38,171 nt of DNA from Deltaproteobacteria bacterium (GTDB taxonomy: Bacteria > Desulfobacterota > BSN033 > UBA1163). Both the position numbers and the translations under genes were made by a program. The stretch's first letter is position 1; each line of letters opens with the position of its first letter. Location: NCBI GenBank assembly GCA_016874935.1, contig VGSS01000015.1:1-38171 (forward strand), given 5' to 3'. Under the pieces are notes generated by a model, which made no database searches, had not been told where the DNA came from, and saw only the letters and a list, made by a program, of their open reading frames with translations. Of the stretch, positions 25,181-32,456 are shown piece after piece.

Positions 25181-25960
25181 TTAGGATCTCTGGGATAATC
25201 CTTTTTTTACACTTTCTAAGATATTGGCCATGGTCGAACCGGCATGGCCATGAATGACGATATCCGCCATGTCGTCGTAAGGGGTGGAATCTCTGTTGAT
25301 GATCACCAATTTCGCTCCGTTCCTTTTTGCCACGAGTGGCATGGAAGCGGCGGGTTGGACGACAAGGGAGGATCCGATGACGATAAAGAGGTCGCAAGTC
25401 GAAGAACGGCGATATGCCCCCTCTGTTTCTCTCTCAGGCATGGGTTGGCCGAATGAGATCGTGGCGGGCTTGAGAGGGCCGCCGCAATCATCACAGTAAG
25501 GGACCCTCGTCTCTTTTCGAAGACGTTCCTGAATTTCATCGCGGTCATATCTCTTTTTGCAATTTAAACAGGTGACATGTAGTGCTGTCCCGTGAAGTTC
25601 GATAATCCTTTCTTCAGAATTTCCGGCTTTATGATGGAGGCCATCGATATTTTGGGTGATAACGCAGTTGAGTTTGCCCAGTCTCTCCAGTTCGGCAATG
25701 GCGAGGTGGGCCGGATTAGGTTGAGCCTTCTTCATCGGTTCGTACATTTCAGTAGCCATCTGCCAGTATTTTTCCCTTGAGGCTTCGCTAGCCAGAAATT
25801 TCTGAAAATAGAAATCCTCCGGATCGTATCGATCCCAAACCCCGCCGGGACTGCGGAAATCAGGAATCCCTGATTCCGTGCTGAGACCCGCCCCCCCGAA
25901 AACAACCACCTTCTTAGCATGGATGATCCATTCGGCCACCTGTTTTAGTTTTTCTTCCAT
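25181..25960 (-). CDS. cobB: NAD-dependent protein deacylase, Sir2 family
   Basis: 259 aa sirtuin that removes acyl groups from lysines using NAD. Motifs in order: GAGLSTESGIPDFRSPGGVW (NAD binding), TQNIDGLHHKAG, the catalytic HG in ELHGT, four zinc cysteines (CLNC and CDDC), and GSSLVVQPAA. The zinc-ribbon and length fit the bacterial CobB-type. The gene is monocistronic by spacing, with a 297-bp repeat-filled region upstream. Confidence 0.93.
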   Translation of the reverse strand: MEEKLKQVAEWIIHAKKVVVFGGAGLSTESGIPDFRSPGGVWDRYDPEDFYFQKFLASEASREKYWQMATEMYEPMKKAQPNPAHLAIAELERLGKLNCVITQNIDGLHHKAGNSEERIIELHGTALHVTCLNCKKRYDRDEIQERLRKETRVPYCDDCGGPLKPATISFGQPMPERETEGAYRRSSTCDLFIVIGSSLVVQPAASMPLVAKRNGAKLVIINRDSTPYDDMADIVIHGHAGSTMANILESVKKGLSQRS

Positions 25961-25984
25961 TTTGCATCCTTTTGAGCATTTTCC

Positions 25985-26210
25985 GATAAATCCGAAATTC
26001 GAATATCGAATCTCGAAACAAAGTTTAGTGGTTATCAGAATATCAGGTTGTCAGGTAGCAGATATCAGGACATCCGGGCATCGGGTTAAAAATTTTCTCA
26101 TCTTCTTTTTTCCTGGTATCCTGATACCCTGGTACCCTGCCCCCTGATTCCCTGGTAACCTGATTCCCCATCGAGAAACATTTCGTGTTTCGATTTTTTT
26201 ATATCATACA
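25985..26210. repeat. Two-layer word-repeat palindrome upstream of sir2
   Basis: The outer layer is made of TCGAAA/TTTCGA words: left 25992-26019, right about 26168-26200. The inner layer is made of ATCAGG/CCTGAT words: left 26032-26085 (at least four copies), right 26112-26166 (at least five copies). Each layer is complementary only to itself, so the spacer folds as one hairpin inside another. It lies between the divergent sir2 and radical SAM genes, where promoters would be expected. Confidence 0.65.
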
Positions 26211-26257
26211 CTTCTCCTAACTTGCAAGGCAAAGACGGCATATGATAAGCTTTCCAT

Positions 26258-27286
26258 ATGCGATGCAATTTGATCAAACAGGGGTATCCCCAGGGAAGCT
26301 GCTTTGTTGAGGTGGAGGGTGGAAAGTCCCTGGCGTGCGAGGCGACGCTCAAAGGATCGGACAGAGGATTGCTCCGGTTAATCTCTGCCGCCCACCTTTC
26401 ACGCCCGGAAAACTATCTCTCTCTCTATCAGTCAGGATGTAACTTCTCCTGCCGGAAATGCCATTCCTGGGCCTTCACCAAAAAGGCCAAAGGGGAATGG
26501 TGGTCGCCTGCCGATGTGTTGAAGGCCTGTAAAGAATATGAAAAGGGGGTGACGATTCGGGAACCCAGGAAGAGAGCCACTGCCTTTCATGCCCATGAGT
26601 CCTGTCGCTGTTGCGGCGCCTGTGTCATGTATGGAAAACGATCCTCCCTCTGTCCCAGAGTGATCCAGAAAAAGGATATCGTTCTGAGCCCTCAAGGATG
26701 GGGGCCTGCGAGGGATATCGTGGCTTTTACCGGAGGAGATCTTACCTGTTGTCCGGAATTTTATATCGAATGTTCGCATCTGATCAAATCAGAGACCCGC
26801 CTCTGGATTCTGATTGAAACCAATGGCTATGGGCTGACCCCCCAGAACCTCGATGCATTGAAGGAGGCAGGAATTGATTCTTTCTGGCTCGATATCAAGG
26901 CTTATGACGGAACGGACCACAAATGGCTGACCGGCTGTTTCAACCGCCACATCCTAAGGCTTCCTGAAGAGATCATCAAAAGAGGGTTTGTCCTGGAAGT
27001 CCTTTCCCTTTATATCCCTAACCTGGTTGAAATCCCCCAGCTGAAGAAGATCGCCCGGTTGCTCTTTGATGTGGATCCTGAGATCCCCTTTACGATCCTC
27101 GCCTTCTTCCCTGAGTATCAGATGAAGCGATACAGAGGCCCGAAGGTCTCAGAGATGATCTCGGCCTACAATGAGGTCAAGGCTGTAGGCCTGGTTAATG
27201 TGAGGCTGGGGAATACGGGGATTTTTGCATCATCCGAAGAGGATCACCACCTTCTAAAGGAGAAGGTGGGGGCGGGGAACTATTGA
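26258..27286 (+). CDS. PflA-like radical SAM enzyme with extra cysteine cluster
   Basis: 342 aa. The radical SAM cluster motif CNFSCRKC (C61, C65, C68) sits in a SLYQSGCN context similar to pyruvate formate-lyase-activating enzyme relatives. Residues 116-132 hold C116, C118, C119, C122 and C132-P, which could bind a second Fe-S cluster. FTGGDLTCCPEFY and WILIETNGYG match the GGE-like and core-strand positions of the fold, and FWLDIKAYDGTDHKWLTG is typical of activases. No glycyl-radical enzyme is nearby, so the substrate is unknown. The ATG at 26258 has no good ribosome-binding site. Confidence 0.75.
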   Translation: MRCNLIKQGYPQGSCFVEVEGGKSLACEATLKGSDRGLLRLISAAHLSRPENYLSLYQSGCNFSCRKCHSWAFTKKAKGEWWSPADVLKACKEYEKGVTIREPRKRATAFHAHESCRCCGACVMYGKRSSLCPRVIQKKDIVLSPQGWGPARDIVAFTGGDLTCCPEFYIECSHLIKSETRLWILIETNGYGLTPQNLDALKEAGIDSFWLDIKAYDGTDHKWLTGCFNRHILRLPEEIIKRGFVLEVLSLYIPNLVEIPQLKKIARLLFDVDPEIPFTILAFFPEYQMKRYRGPKVSEMISAYNEVKAVGLVNVRLGNTGIFASSEEDHHLLKEKVGAGNY

Positions 27287-27379
27287 AAATTCGGAATGCG
27301 GATTGCGGATTGTATCCTTATTATTTATTGCTTCTTCATCCTGGTTGTGATAATGGGAATACAGATAAAGGGGGAAAGT

Positions 27380-28705
27380 ATGGAGAAAAAAGTCCTCATC
27401 GTGGATGATGAGGAGAGAGTGGTCCGGTCGGTTACCGGTGTTCTCGAAGACGAGGGTTTTCGGGTTGCCGCGGCCCAAAGCGGAGAGGAAGCAATCGAAG
27501 CCTTTCAGCGAGAAAATCCCGATGTCACCCTCCTCGATATCTGGATGCCGGGGATGGATGGCATCGAAATTTTAAAACGCTTTAAGGGAATGGTTCCCGA
27601 TTGCCAGGTGATCATGATTTCAGGCCATGCGACGATTTCCACTGCCATGGCTGCCGTCAAGCTGGGGGCCTTCGACTTCATTGAAAAACCCATTTCTCTG
27701 GATGTTCTCCTTATGACGATTCGTCGGGCCCTCGACCGCCAAATGGAATTATCGAGGGACGAGCAACCACGGGGGCTCCCCTCTGAAAAAGCGGATATCT
27801 CTTCTCCTCTCATTTCTTCGATCCCTGAGGCGGTTGCTCCCAAAGAGTCTCCGAAGAGAAAATCAACCTCCCTCACTCTTCAGCAGACGATTAGAAAGAG
27901 CGTCGTCCTCTACGGAACAGGGCTCCATTCCGGGATGAAGACCGGACTTCTCCTTCAACCTCTCCCACCTCATAGCGGTATCCTTTTTGGAAACATCTCG
28001 TATGATGAGGTGGTCCCGGCCCATCTCGATTATGTCCAGACAACCGAATTTGCCACCTCTCTGAAAAAGGGAATGGCCATCGCCAAGACGATCGAGCATC
28101 TGATGGCAGTGCTCCATGCCTATCGCATTACCAATTTAATGGTGAAGATGATCGAGGAAATCCCGATCATGGATGGCTCTGCCCTGGAGTTCTGCAAGAT
28201 CATCGAGGAGGCCGGGATCGAGGAGCAGGAGGAGAGGGCAAACGAAATCGTGATCGATCGAAGGTTCGAAGTCGTCCATAAGAACAAATCGCTCATCATT
28301 GAACCGGCGGAAACCTTTTCCATTCATTATTTTTTAGATTACCCGTCTCCCATCGGACAGCAGACTCTCGATTTCGTATTGGAAAATGAGGAGAAATTCA
28401 AAGAGCAGATCGCTCCTGCGAGGACCTTCGGGTTTTTGAAGGATATCGAGATGCTCGAGCGGATGGGATTGGGCAGCGGGGGACGTCTCCACAACTTCAT
28501 CCTGGTGGACGATGAAAAGATTGTCAACACGGAACTGAGATTCTCCGATGAGTTTGTCCGGCATAAGATTCTCGACCTGATCGGTGATTTCTATCTACTC
28601 AATCGTCCGGTCCGGGGCAAAGTGACGGCCCACCTGACCGGCCATACAGAGAATATTGCCATGATGAAAAAGATACAGGAAGGGATACCGGGAAAGGAAC
28701 GCTAA
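27380..28705 (+). CDS. lpxC: Response-regulator receiver domain fused to LpxC (lipid A deacetylase)
   Basis: 441 aa. Residues 1-125 are a receiver domain: acidic pair D9/D10, phosphoacceptor D53 (LLDIWMPGMDG), MISGHAT and the conserved K103. A Ser/Pro linker (about 126-165) leads into a full LpxC (167-441), the zinc enzyme that deacetylates UDP-3-O-acyl-GlcNAc in the committed step of lipid A synthesis. The catalytic E239-H240 (IEHLM), zinc ligands H395 and D399 (VRHKILDLIGD) and H422 (TGH) are intact, as are IPIMDGSA and ARTFGF. AAAGGGGGAAAGT precedes the ATG at 27380. An in-frame ATG at 27296 would add 28 hydrophobic residues from repeat DNA; I reject it. It is one uninterrupted frame, so the fusion is genuine. 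Confidence 0.92.
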   Translation: MEKKVLIVDDEERVVRSVTGVLEDEGFRVAAAQSGEEAIEAFQRENPDVTLLDIWMPGMDGIEILKRFKGMVPDCQVIMISGHATISTAMAAVKLGAFDFIEKPISLDVLLMTIRRALDRQMELSRDEQPRGLPSEKADISSPLISSIPEAVAPKESPKRKSTSLTLQQTIRKSVVLYGTGLHSGMKTGLLLQPLPPHSGILFGNISYDEVVPAHLDYVQTTEFATSLKKGMAIAKTIEHLMAVLHAYRITNLMVKMIEEIPIMDGSALEFCKIIEEAGIEEQEERANEIVIDRRFEVVHKNKSLIIEPAETFSIHYFLDYPSPIGQQTLDFVLENEEKFKEQIAPARTFGFLKDIEMLERMGLGSGGRLHNFILVDDEKIVNTELRFSDEFVRHKILDLIGDFYLLNRPVRGKVTAHLTGHTENIAMMKKIQEGIPGKER

Positions 28706-28719
28706 TACAGATTCAATAG

Positions 28720-28866
28720 ACCAATAACCAAATTTCAATAACCAAATAAATTCCAAATTCCAATAACCAAACAACAAAATGTTCAATAAATGGATGATTG
28801 GTTATTATTTGGCGTTTGCCTGCCTGCCGGTAGGCAGGGAATTTGGTGTTTGGTTATTGTTGCATT
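28720..28866. repeat. Word-repeat spacer with inserted GC palindrome
   Basis: CAATAACCAAACA (28761-28773) pairs exactly with TGTTTGGTTATTG (28847-28859). Other CAATAACCAAA copies flank the left arm and ATTGGTTATT (from 28797) flanks the loop. Between the right-hand words sits the 20-mer palindrome 28819-28838 (CCTGCCT...AGGCAGG), of quite different composition, apparently inserted later. It separates the receiver-LpxC gene from the HTH gene. Confidence 0.7.
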
Positions 28867-28919
28867 GTCTAATGCGTTTGTATTAAATAAACCGGCCCTT
28901 TTGAGGAGGAGGAAGAGAG

Positions 28920-29306
28920 ATGGTGCGAGAAGAAAGACCCCCTGTAAAAGAATTTCTGGATATGCTGGCGGACATATTGGCTGAAAAATATTTTGAGCGC
29001 ATGGATGAGCGGATGAAGAAGATCCCTGAACTCCGGAGGCTGATCACCGCCAAAGAGGCCGGTCAGTACTTCAGCCTTTCCACTGAAACGATCTATCGTA
29101 TGGCTTCTCTGAAAAAGCTTCCCTATCTCAAGATCGGAGATCGGGTTCTCTTTGATATCAAGACCCTTGACCACTGGATCGAAAGGCATCTGATCAAAGA
29201 AAAAGAGTGGAAGAGGGAGGAACTGAAGGCTGAGATTGAAAAGGATAAGTTGGATGCCAAAGGTTCAAAAGAGTCTGATCTCCTGACCCTCCTGAAAAAA
29301 AAGTAA
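28920..29306 (+). CDS. Excisionase-like helix-turn-helix protein
   Basis: 128 aa. An acidic/basic N-terminal helix region (residues 1-40) precedes an HTH_17/AlpA-like DNA-binding domain (about 41-88): LITAKEAGQYFSLSTETIYR then KLPYLKIGDRVLFD, the winged-helix pattern of excisionases and MerR relatives. A highly charged C-terminal coiled-coil tail follows. GAGGAGGAGGAAGAG upstream of the ATG is a strong ribosome-binding site. Target unknown; no prophage genes adjoin it, so it may be a chromosomal regulator. It is in the same direction as receiver-LpxC but separated from it by a spacer. Confidence 0.75.
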   Translation: MVREERPPVKEFLDMLADILAEKYFERMDERMKKIPELRRLITAKEAGQYFSLSTETIYRMASLKKLPYLKIGDRVLFDIKTLDHWIERHLIKEKEWKREELKAEIEKDKLDAKGSKESDLLTLLKKK

Positions 29307-29355
29307 AAGATTAAGAAAATTTGTATCAATTTAGCAGTTTGAAATGAACCTTTTA

Positions 29356-29460
29356 AAATCCCTCCCCACCTCCCTTTGCCCGGTTGTCTACGGGGATAAA
29401 AAGGCCAAAGGGAGGAGAAATTATTCCCCCCTTTTGACAAAGGGGGATGGAGAGGGATTA
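29356..29460. repeat. Three-arm CCCTTTG/CAAAGGG hairpin element
   Basis: A left arm 29356-29378 and a right arm 29438-29460 are complementary at 19 of 23 positions. The inner part of the left arm (CCTCCCTTTG, 29369-29378) also matches a middle arm CAAAGGGAGG (about 29406-29415), and CCCCCTTTT/AAAGGGGG forms a small hairpin near 29426-29445. Several pairings compete. This is the same style as 21294-21340. Confidence 0.65.
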
Positions 29461-29534
29461 GACACCTCTTTCCAAAAAGCTAAAGTGTAACGCCGATCCT
29501 TATTGCCTTCTATAAAGAGACCTAAAGTTATCCC

Positions 29535-29563
29535 TTGACAGGCGATAAGGTTCACTTTAAAAT
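29535..29563 (+). promoter_or_regulatory. Consensus sigma-70 promoter
   Basis: TTGACA (29535-29540), a 17-bp spacer, and TAAAAT (29558-29563): a perfect -35, the ideal spacing, and a five-of-six -10. Transcription should start near 29570, about 20 nt before the short ORF. It is the best promoter match I see in the window. Confidence 0.75.
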
Positions 29564-29589
29564 AAATCTAAGAAAAGGAGGTGAGGTCC

Positions 29590-29652
29590 ATGAGATGGAT
29601 GTTCCCCCATGCAACCCATTGTTCGACCTGCGGTTCGATACGCTGGTCCTGA
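29590..29652 (+). CDS. Candidate 20-residue micropeptide
   Basis: An ATG eight bases after a near-perfect AAAAGGAGGTGA site opens MRWMFPHATHCSTCGSIRWS, ending at TGA 29650-29652. It is cysteine-containing (CSTC) with two histidines and three tryptophan/phenylalanine residues. It sits between a consensus promoter and an intrinsic terminator. An overlapping 26-codon frame (29609-29689, MQPIVRPAVRYAG...) lacks its own ribosome-binding site. I know no homologue. It may be a peptide gene, or an accidental ORF in a small RNA. Confidence 0.45.
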   Translation: MRWMFPHATHCSTCGSIRWS

Positions 29653-29713
29653 GCATGACATGAAACGGCTCATCAAAAGTTGGAAGTAGGATTTCAGAAC
29701 GAATGGACCACTT

Positions 29714-29750
29714 AAAAGGCCGGAAGAAGTTCTCTCCGGCCTTTTTGTTT
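29714..29750 (+). terminator. Intrinsic terminator
   Basis: AAAAGGCCGG (29714-29723) pairs exactly with CCGGCCTTTT (29736-29745) over a 12-nt loop, followed by TGTTT. The flanking A and T runs make it potentially bidirectional, so it may also stop minus-strand transcription of the cupin/kdu operon, which ends at 29785. Confidence 0.85.
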
Positions 29751-29784
29751 ATGTTATTAATCCTGTCGGATAGCAGGCAACACC

Positions 29785-30120
29785 CTATTTCAGAAAGTCC
29801 TTTCTTATAGGGGTGAAGGTATCTACTATTCGGACATGGCTGGTAAGTAACTGTACGGAGTGGGGCAGATTCGGTGGTACCGTGAACATATCCCCTGGCC
29901 CAAGGCGTGTCAGCTTGTTTTCCATAAAAAGATTGATTTCCCCGGAAGCCACATATGAGACTTGTTCATTGGGGTGCGAATGAGGCGGGTCGGGTTCAGA
30001 GGTGGGGCCGTCATTAAAATCCACCACCACCGTCATCAGAGTTTCGGTGAAGGCGAGATATCGCGTACGTCCTGGTGCGATGATTTCAGGCGTTAACTCA
30101 GATCTTTTTATCATTCCCAT
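29785..30120 (-). CDS. Small single-domain cupin protein
   Basis: 111 aa from the ATG at 30120, which has AGAGGA upstream; an upstream in-frame start (30162) is less likely. The cupin metal motif is PPHSHPNEQVSYVASGEINLF and the second box is LGPGDMFTVPPNLPHSV, giving the expected histidines and glutamate. It is the last gene of the kdu operon. Cupins of this kind beside kduI/kduD are often assigned to uronate/pectin catabolism (KdgF-like, linearising unsaturated uronates). That role would fit here but is inferred from context. Confidence 0.75.
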   Translation of the reverse strand: MGMIKRSELTPEIIAPGRTRYLAFTETLMTVVVDFNDGPTSEPDPPHSHPNEQVSYVASGEINLFMENKLTRLGPGDMFTVPPNLPHSVQLLTSHVRIVDTFTPIRKDFLK

Positions 30121-30187
30121 TTGGATTTCCTCTCTTTTGATGATGTTGTGTCTCGAACACAAGGGTTATGAAAAAAGAACCTGTCTT

Positions 30188-30949
30188 TTACCGCGCGAGC
30201 CACCCACCGTCAACGGCTATCGTATAACCATTAACATAATTGGAGGCTTCTGAAGCAAGGAAAATAGCGATTCCTTTCAAATCATCCGGCATACCCCATC
30301 TTCCTGCCGGTATCCTTTCTAAAATCGCTTTGTTTCTTTCCGGGTCTGCCCGTAGGGCTGCCGTATTATCGGTTGCCATATATCCGGGCGCGATTGCATT
30401 AATATTTATATTATACTTAGCCCATTCGTTGGCCATAAGCCTCGTAATTCCCATGACGCCGCTTTTACTGGCGGTGTAGGATGGAACTCTTATCCCTCCC
30501 TGAAAGGAAAGCATGGACGCGATGTTGATGATTTTCCCGTCCGTTTTCTGCTTTATAAACTGTCTCGCTACCGCTTGAGAAAAAAAGAATACGGTTTTCA
30601 GGTTAACATTCATGACATCATCCCAATCTTTTTCACAAAAATCGACGGCATCTGCCCTTCTTATAATTCCCGCGTTGTTTATCAAAATATCAATTTTTTT
30701 AAATTTTTGAATCGTCTGATCAATGATGTCATCGATCACTCTGATGTTAGATAAATCCTTCTCGATCCCCAAGAATTTACGACCCCTTTCTTCTATCCCC
30801 TTTTGAGTCTCACCCAAATGATTGACGTCGACCCCGACAATATCTGCACCTGCCTCAGCCAAGCCGAACGCCATCCCCTGTCCAAGCCCTGTCCTCGCCC
30901 CTGTGACGATGGCCACCTTTCCTGTCAAATTGAACGCATCGAGTATCAT
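30188..30949 (-). CDS. kduD: 2-dehydro-3-deoxy-D-gluconate 5-dehydrogenase (KduD), SDR family
   Basis: 253 aa short-chain dehydrogenase. The cofactor loop TGARTGLG is at residues 16-23, NNAG at 91-94, and the catalytic S145, Y158 and K162 are present. It reduces 2,5-diketo-3-deoxygluconate to 2-keto-3-deoxygluconate. SDR sequences alone do not settle the substrate, but the adjacent kduI 24 nt upstream makes KduD by far the likeliest. GGAGGG precedes the ATG. Confidence 0.88.
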   Translation of the reverse strand: MILDAFNLTGKVAIVTGARTGLGQGMAFGLAEAGADIVGVDVNHLGETQKGIEERGRKFLGIEKDLSNIRVIDDIIDQTIQKFKKIDILINNAGIIRRADAVDFCEKDWDDVMNVNLKTVFFFSQAVARQFIKQKTDGKIINIASMLSFQGGIRVPSYTASKSGVMGITRLMANEWAKYNININAIAPGYMATDNTAALRADPERNKAILERIPAGRWGMPDDLKGIAIFLASEASNYVNGYTIAVDGGWLAR

Positions 30950-30972
30950 GACAAACCCTCCTCTGAAATAAA

Positions 30973-31803
30973 CTATTTCAACTCTGACATGGGAACTTCG
31001 TCCATGTCCGTGAAAGTCTGATTTTCTCCAGCCATTCCCCAGATAAAGGTATAATTGCTTGTTCCAACCCCCGAATGGATCGACCAGCTCGGGGAAATAA
31101 CAGCCTGCTCATTTCTCACGACGATATGGCGAGTTTCTCTTGGCTCCCCTGATAAATGGAAGACCACGGAATCATCGGGTAAATCGAAATATAAATAAAC
31201 CTCCATACGTCTGTCATGCGAATGGCATGGCATTGTATTCCACATACTGCCGGGTTTTAAAACAGTCATCCCCATCACCAACTGACAGCTATTTAATACT
31301 TTGGGGTGGATAAACTGATAGATGGTTCTTTCGTTGGCTTTCTCCGGCGCGCCAAGATGAAGCTTTTGGGCATCATTGATTGAAAGTTTCACAATGGGAT
31401 GGGCAAAATGAGCCGGGGTACTGTTGAAATAGAATTTAGCCGGGTTGTTCCTGTCGGAGCTCTTGAATGTTACTTCTTTAGAACCCATGCCGATATAGAG
31501 GCATTCCTTTTTCTCCAAAACATATTCGTTGCCATCCACGGAGACGATGCCCTTCGAACCAATATTAATAATTCCTATTTCCCTTCTTTGAAGGAAAAAA
31601 TCTACTCCCAGCTCCTTGGTCACTTTCAGTTCCAATTCTCTATCGGGCGGGCATACTCCTCCAACGATGATTCGATCGATATGGCTGTATACCATATTCA
31701 TTTCATCCTTTTCGAAGAGCCCTTCCATTAAAAAATGGTTCCTGATTTCTTGAGTATCCAACCGCTTCATATGATCCGGATGAATTGCATATCGAATATC
31801 CAT
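30973..31803 (-). CDS. kduI: 5-keto-4-deoxyuronate isomerase KduI
   Basis: 276 aa bicupin zinc enzyme that converts 5-keto-4-deoxyuronate (from unsaturated pectin or other uronate fragments) to 2,5-diketo-3-deoxygluconate. The zinc ligands H194, H196, E201 (CHSHDRRME) and H243 (SIHSGVG) are in place, each two below the E. coli numbering as I recall it. I start it at the ATG 31803, preceded by AAAGGAG; the frame is open further but the extra residues are repeat-like and unlike the family. Confidence 0.95.
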   Translation of the reverse strand: MDIRYAIHPDHMKRLDTQEIRNHFLMEGLFEKDEMNMVYSHIDRIIVGGVCPPDRELELKVTKELGVDFFLQRREIGIINIGSKGIVSVDGNEYVLEKKECLYIGMGSKEVTFKSSDRNNPAKFYFNSTPAHFAHPIVKLSINDAQKLHLGAPEKANERTIYQFIHPKVLNSCQLVMGMTVLKPGSMWNTMPCHSHDRRMEVYLYFDLPDDSVVFHLSGEPRETRHIVVRNEQAVISPSWSIHSGVGTSNYTFIWGMAGENQTFTDMDEVPMSELK

Positions 31804-31896
31804 AGCTTGCTCCTTTCCCCTTGATGGTTTCCTGAAGGTCGATCTGCGGCGTTGCGCTGCATCCTTCATCAACGGAGCGTCCCCCTCAAGGGACCC

Positions 31897-32445
31897 TCAT
31901 TTCTCAGGATTGGCGCGCCTTCCGTCTGGATTTTTCCCTTCTTCCCGCCGTGATTTTATCATACCAATCGTCTCCACTGTAATATTCCGGATTGAATAAA
32001 TGATCATGATGGCACCTGAAACTGGCAAACAGGAGTATAGAACCCTTTTGGGAATGGCGAAAACATTCGTCACATCCTGCGCCAAAACGGTCAACTTTAA
32101 AGAATAATAGAAAAAGATTATAACAAAACATATCACAAACAATTCAATGATCACCCGATATCCATATCTCATTCTTACATTTTTTATTCTTTTCTCCAGC
32201 CAATCCCCAACCCCAAAATGCTCACGCGAAATCCATAAGGCTGCCGCCCCGTAAAAAACCAGGTAGGCATATAAAAGTTCGATGATCTCATCGAACCAGT
32301 GCAAGGAAGCGACGGGGAAAAAACGGACAAAAATATTAGCCGATATTAAGAGGGTCAGGAAGAAAAAACTGGCTATCGTAATTCCCTTTAAAGCATATAA
32401 GAGTGCCTTGTCAATCCGTTTTAATAGATTCATCTGGTTTCCCAC
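31897..32445 (-). CDS. dctQ: TRAP transporter small permease DctQ
   Basis: 182 aa with four transmembrane helices, the DctQ fold: an N-terminal helix after RIDKALLYALKGI, a FFPVASLHWFDEIIELLYAYLVFYGAA segment with the conserved W-x-DE, and two more helices. The start is GTG at 32445, five bases after AAGGGGG; an ATG at 32433 is an alternative. It lies after dctM in the transcript, which is the reverse of the common P-Q-M order. The last residues are lysine/arginine rich. Confidence 0.88.
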   Translation of the reverse strand: MGNQMNLLKRIDKALLYALKGITIASFFFLTLLISANIFVRFFPVASLHWFDEIIELLYAYLVFYGAAALWISREHFGVGDWLEKRIKNVRMRYGYRVIIELFVICFVIIFFYYSLKLTVLAQDVTNVFAIPKRVLYSCLPVSGAIMIIYSIRNITVETIGMIKSRREEGKNPDGRRANPEK

Positions 32446-32456
32446 GGAGCCCCCTT

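Larger units (their letters stand above)
29570..29750 (+). ncRNA. Candidate small transcript (about 180 nt)
   Basis: Bounded by the promoter at 29535-29563 and the terminator at 29714-29750, with no long ORF. It could be a small regulatory RNA, a dual-function RNA or a micropeptide mRNA. About 60 nt lie between the 20-codon ORF's stop and the terminator stem. Confidence 0.5.
29307..29784. other. Gene-poor interval with repeat hairpin and small transcription unit
   Basis: 478 bp with no long gene. It holds the CCCTCCCC-type hairpin at 29356-29460, then a self-contained unit: promoter 29535-29563, short ORF 29590-29652 and terminator 29714-29750. The rest (29307-29355, 29461-29534) shows nothing I can interpret. 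Confidence 0.7.

Noticed and set aside
27296-27379. Hydrophobic N-terminal extension of receiver-LpxC (membrane anchor)
   Set aside because: The first bases are GCGGA-word repeat DNA, there is no ribosome-binding site at 27296, and a good one precedes the ATG at 27380, where receiver domains normally start.
2725-29460. CRISPR array in the repeat-rich gaps
   Set aside because: The repeats are degenerate short words or inverted pairs, without regular spacing, unique spacers or cas genes.
29590-29706. Selenoprotein reading of the TGA codons after the 20-codon ORF
   Set aside because: Two TGAs in quick succession, no clear SECIS-like stem directly after them, and no sign of a selenoprotein family; ordinary termination is simpler.
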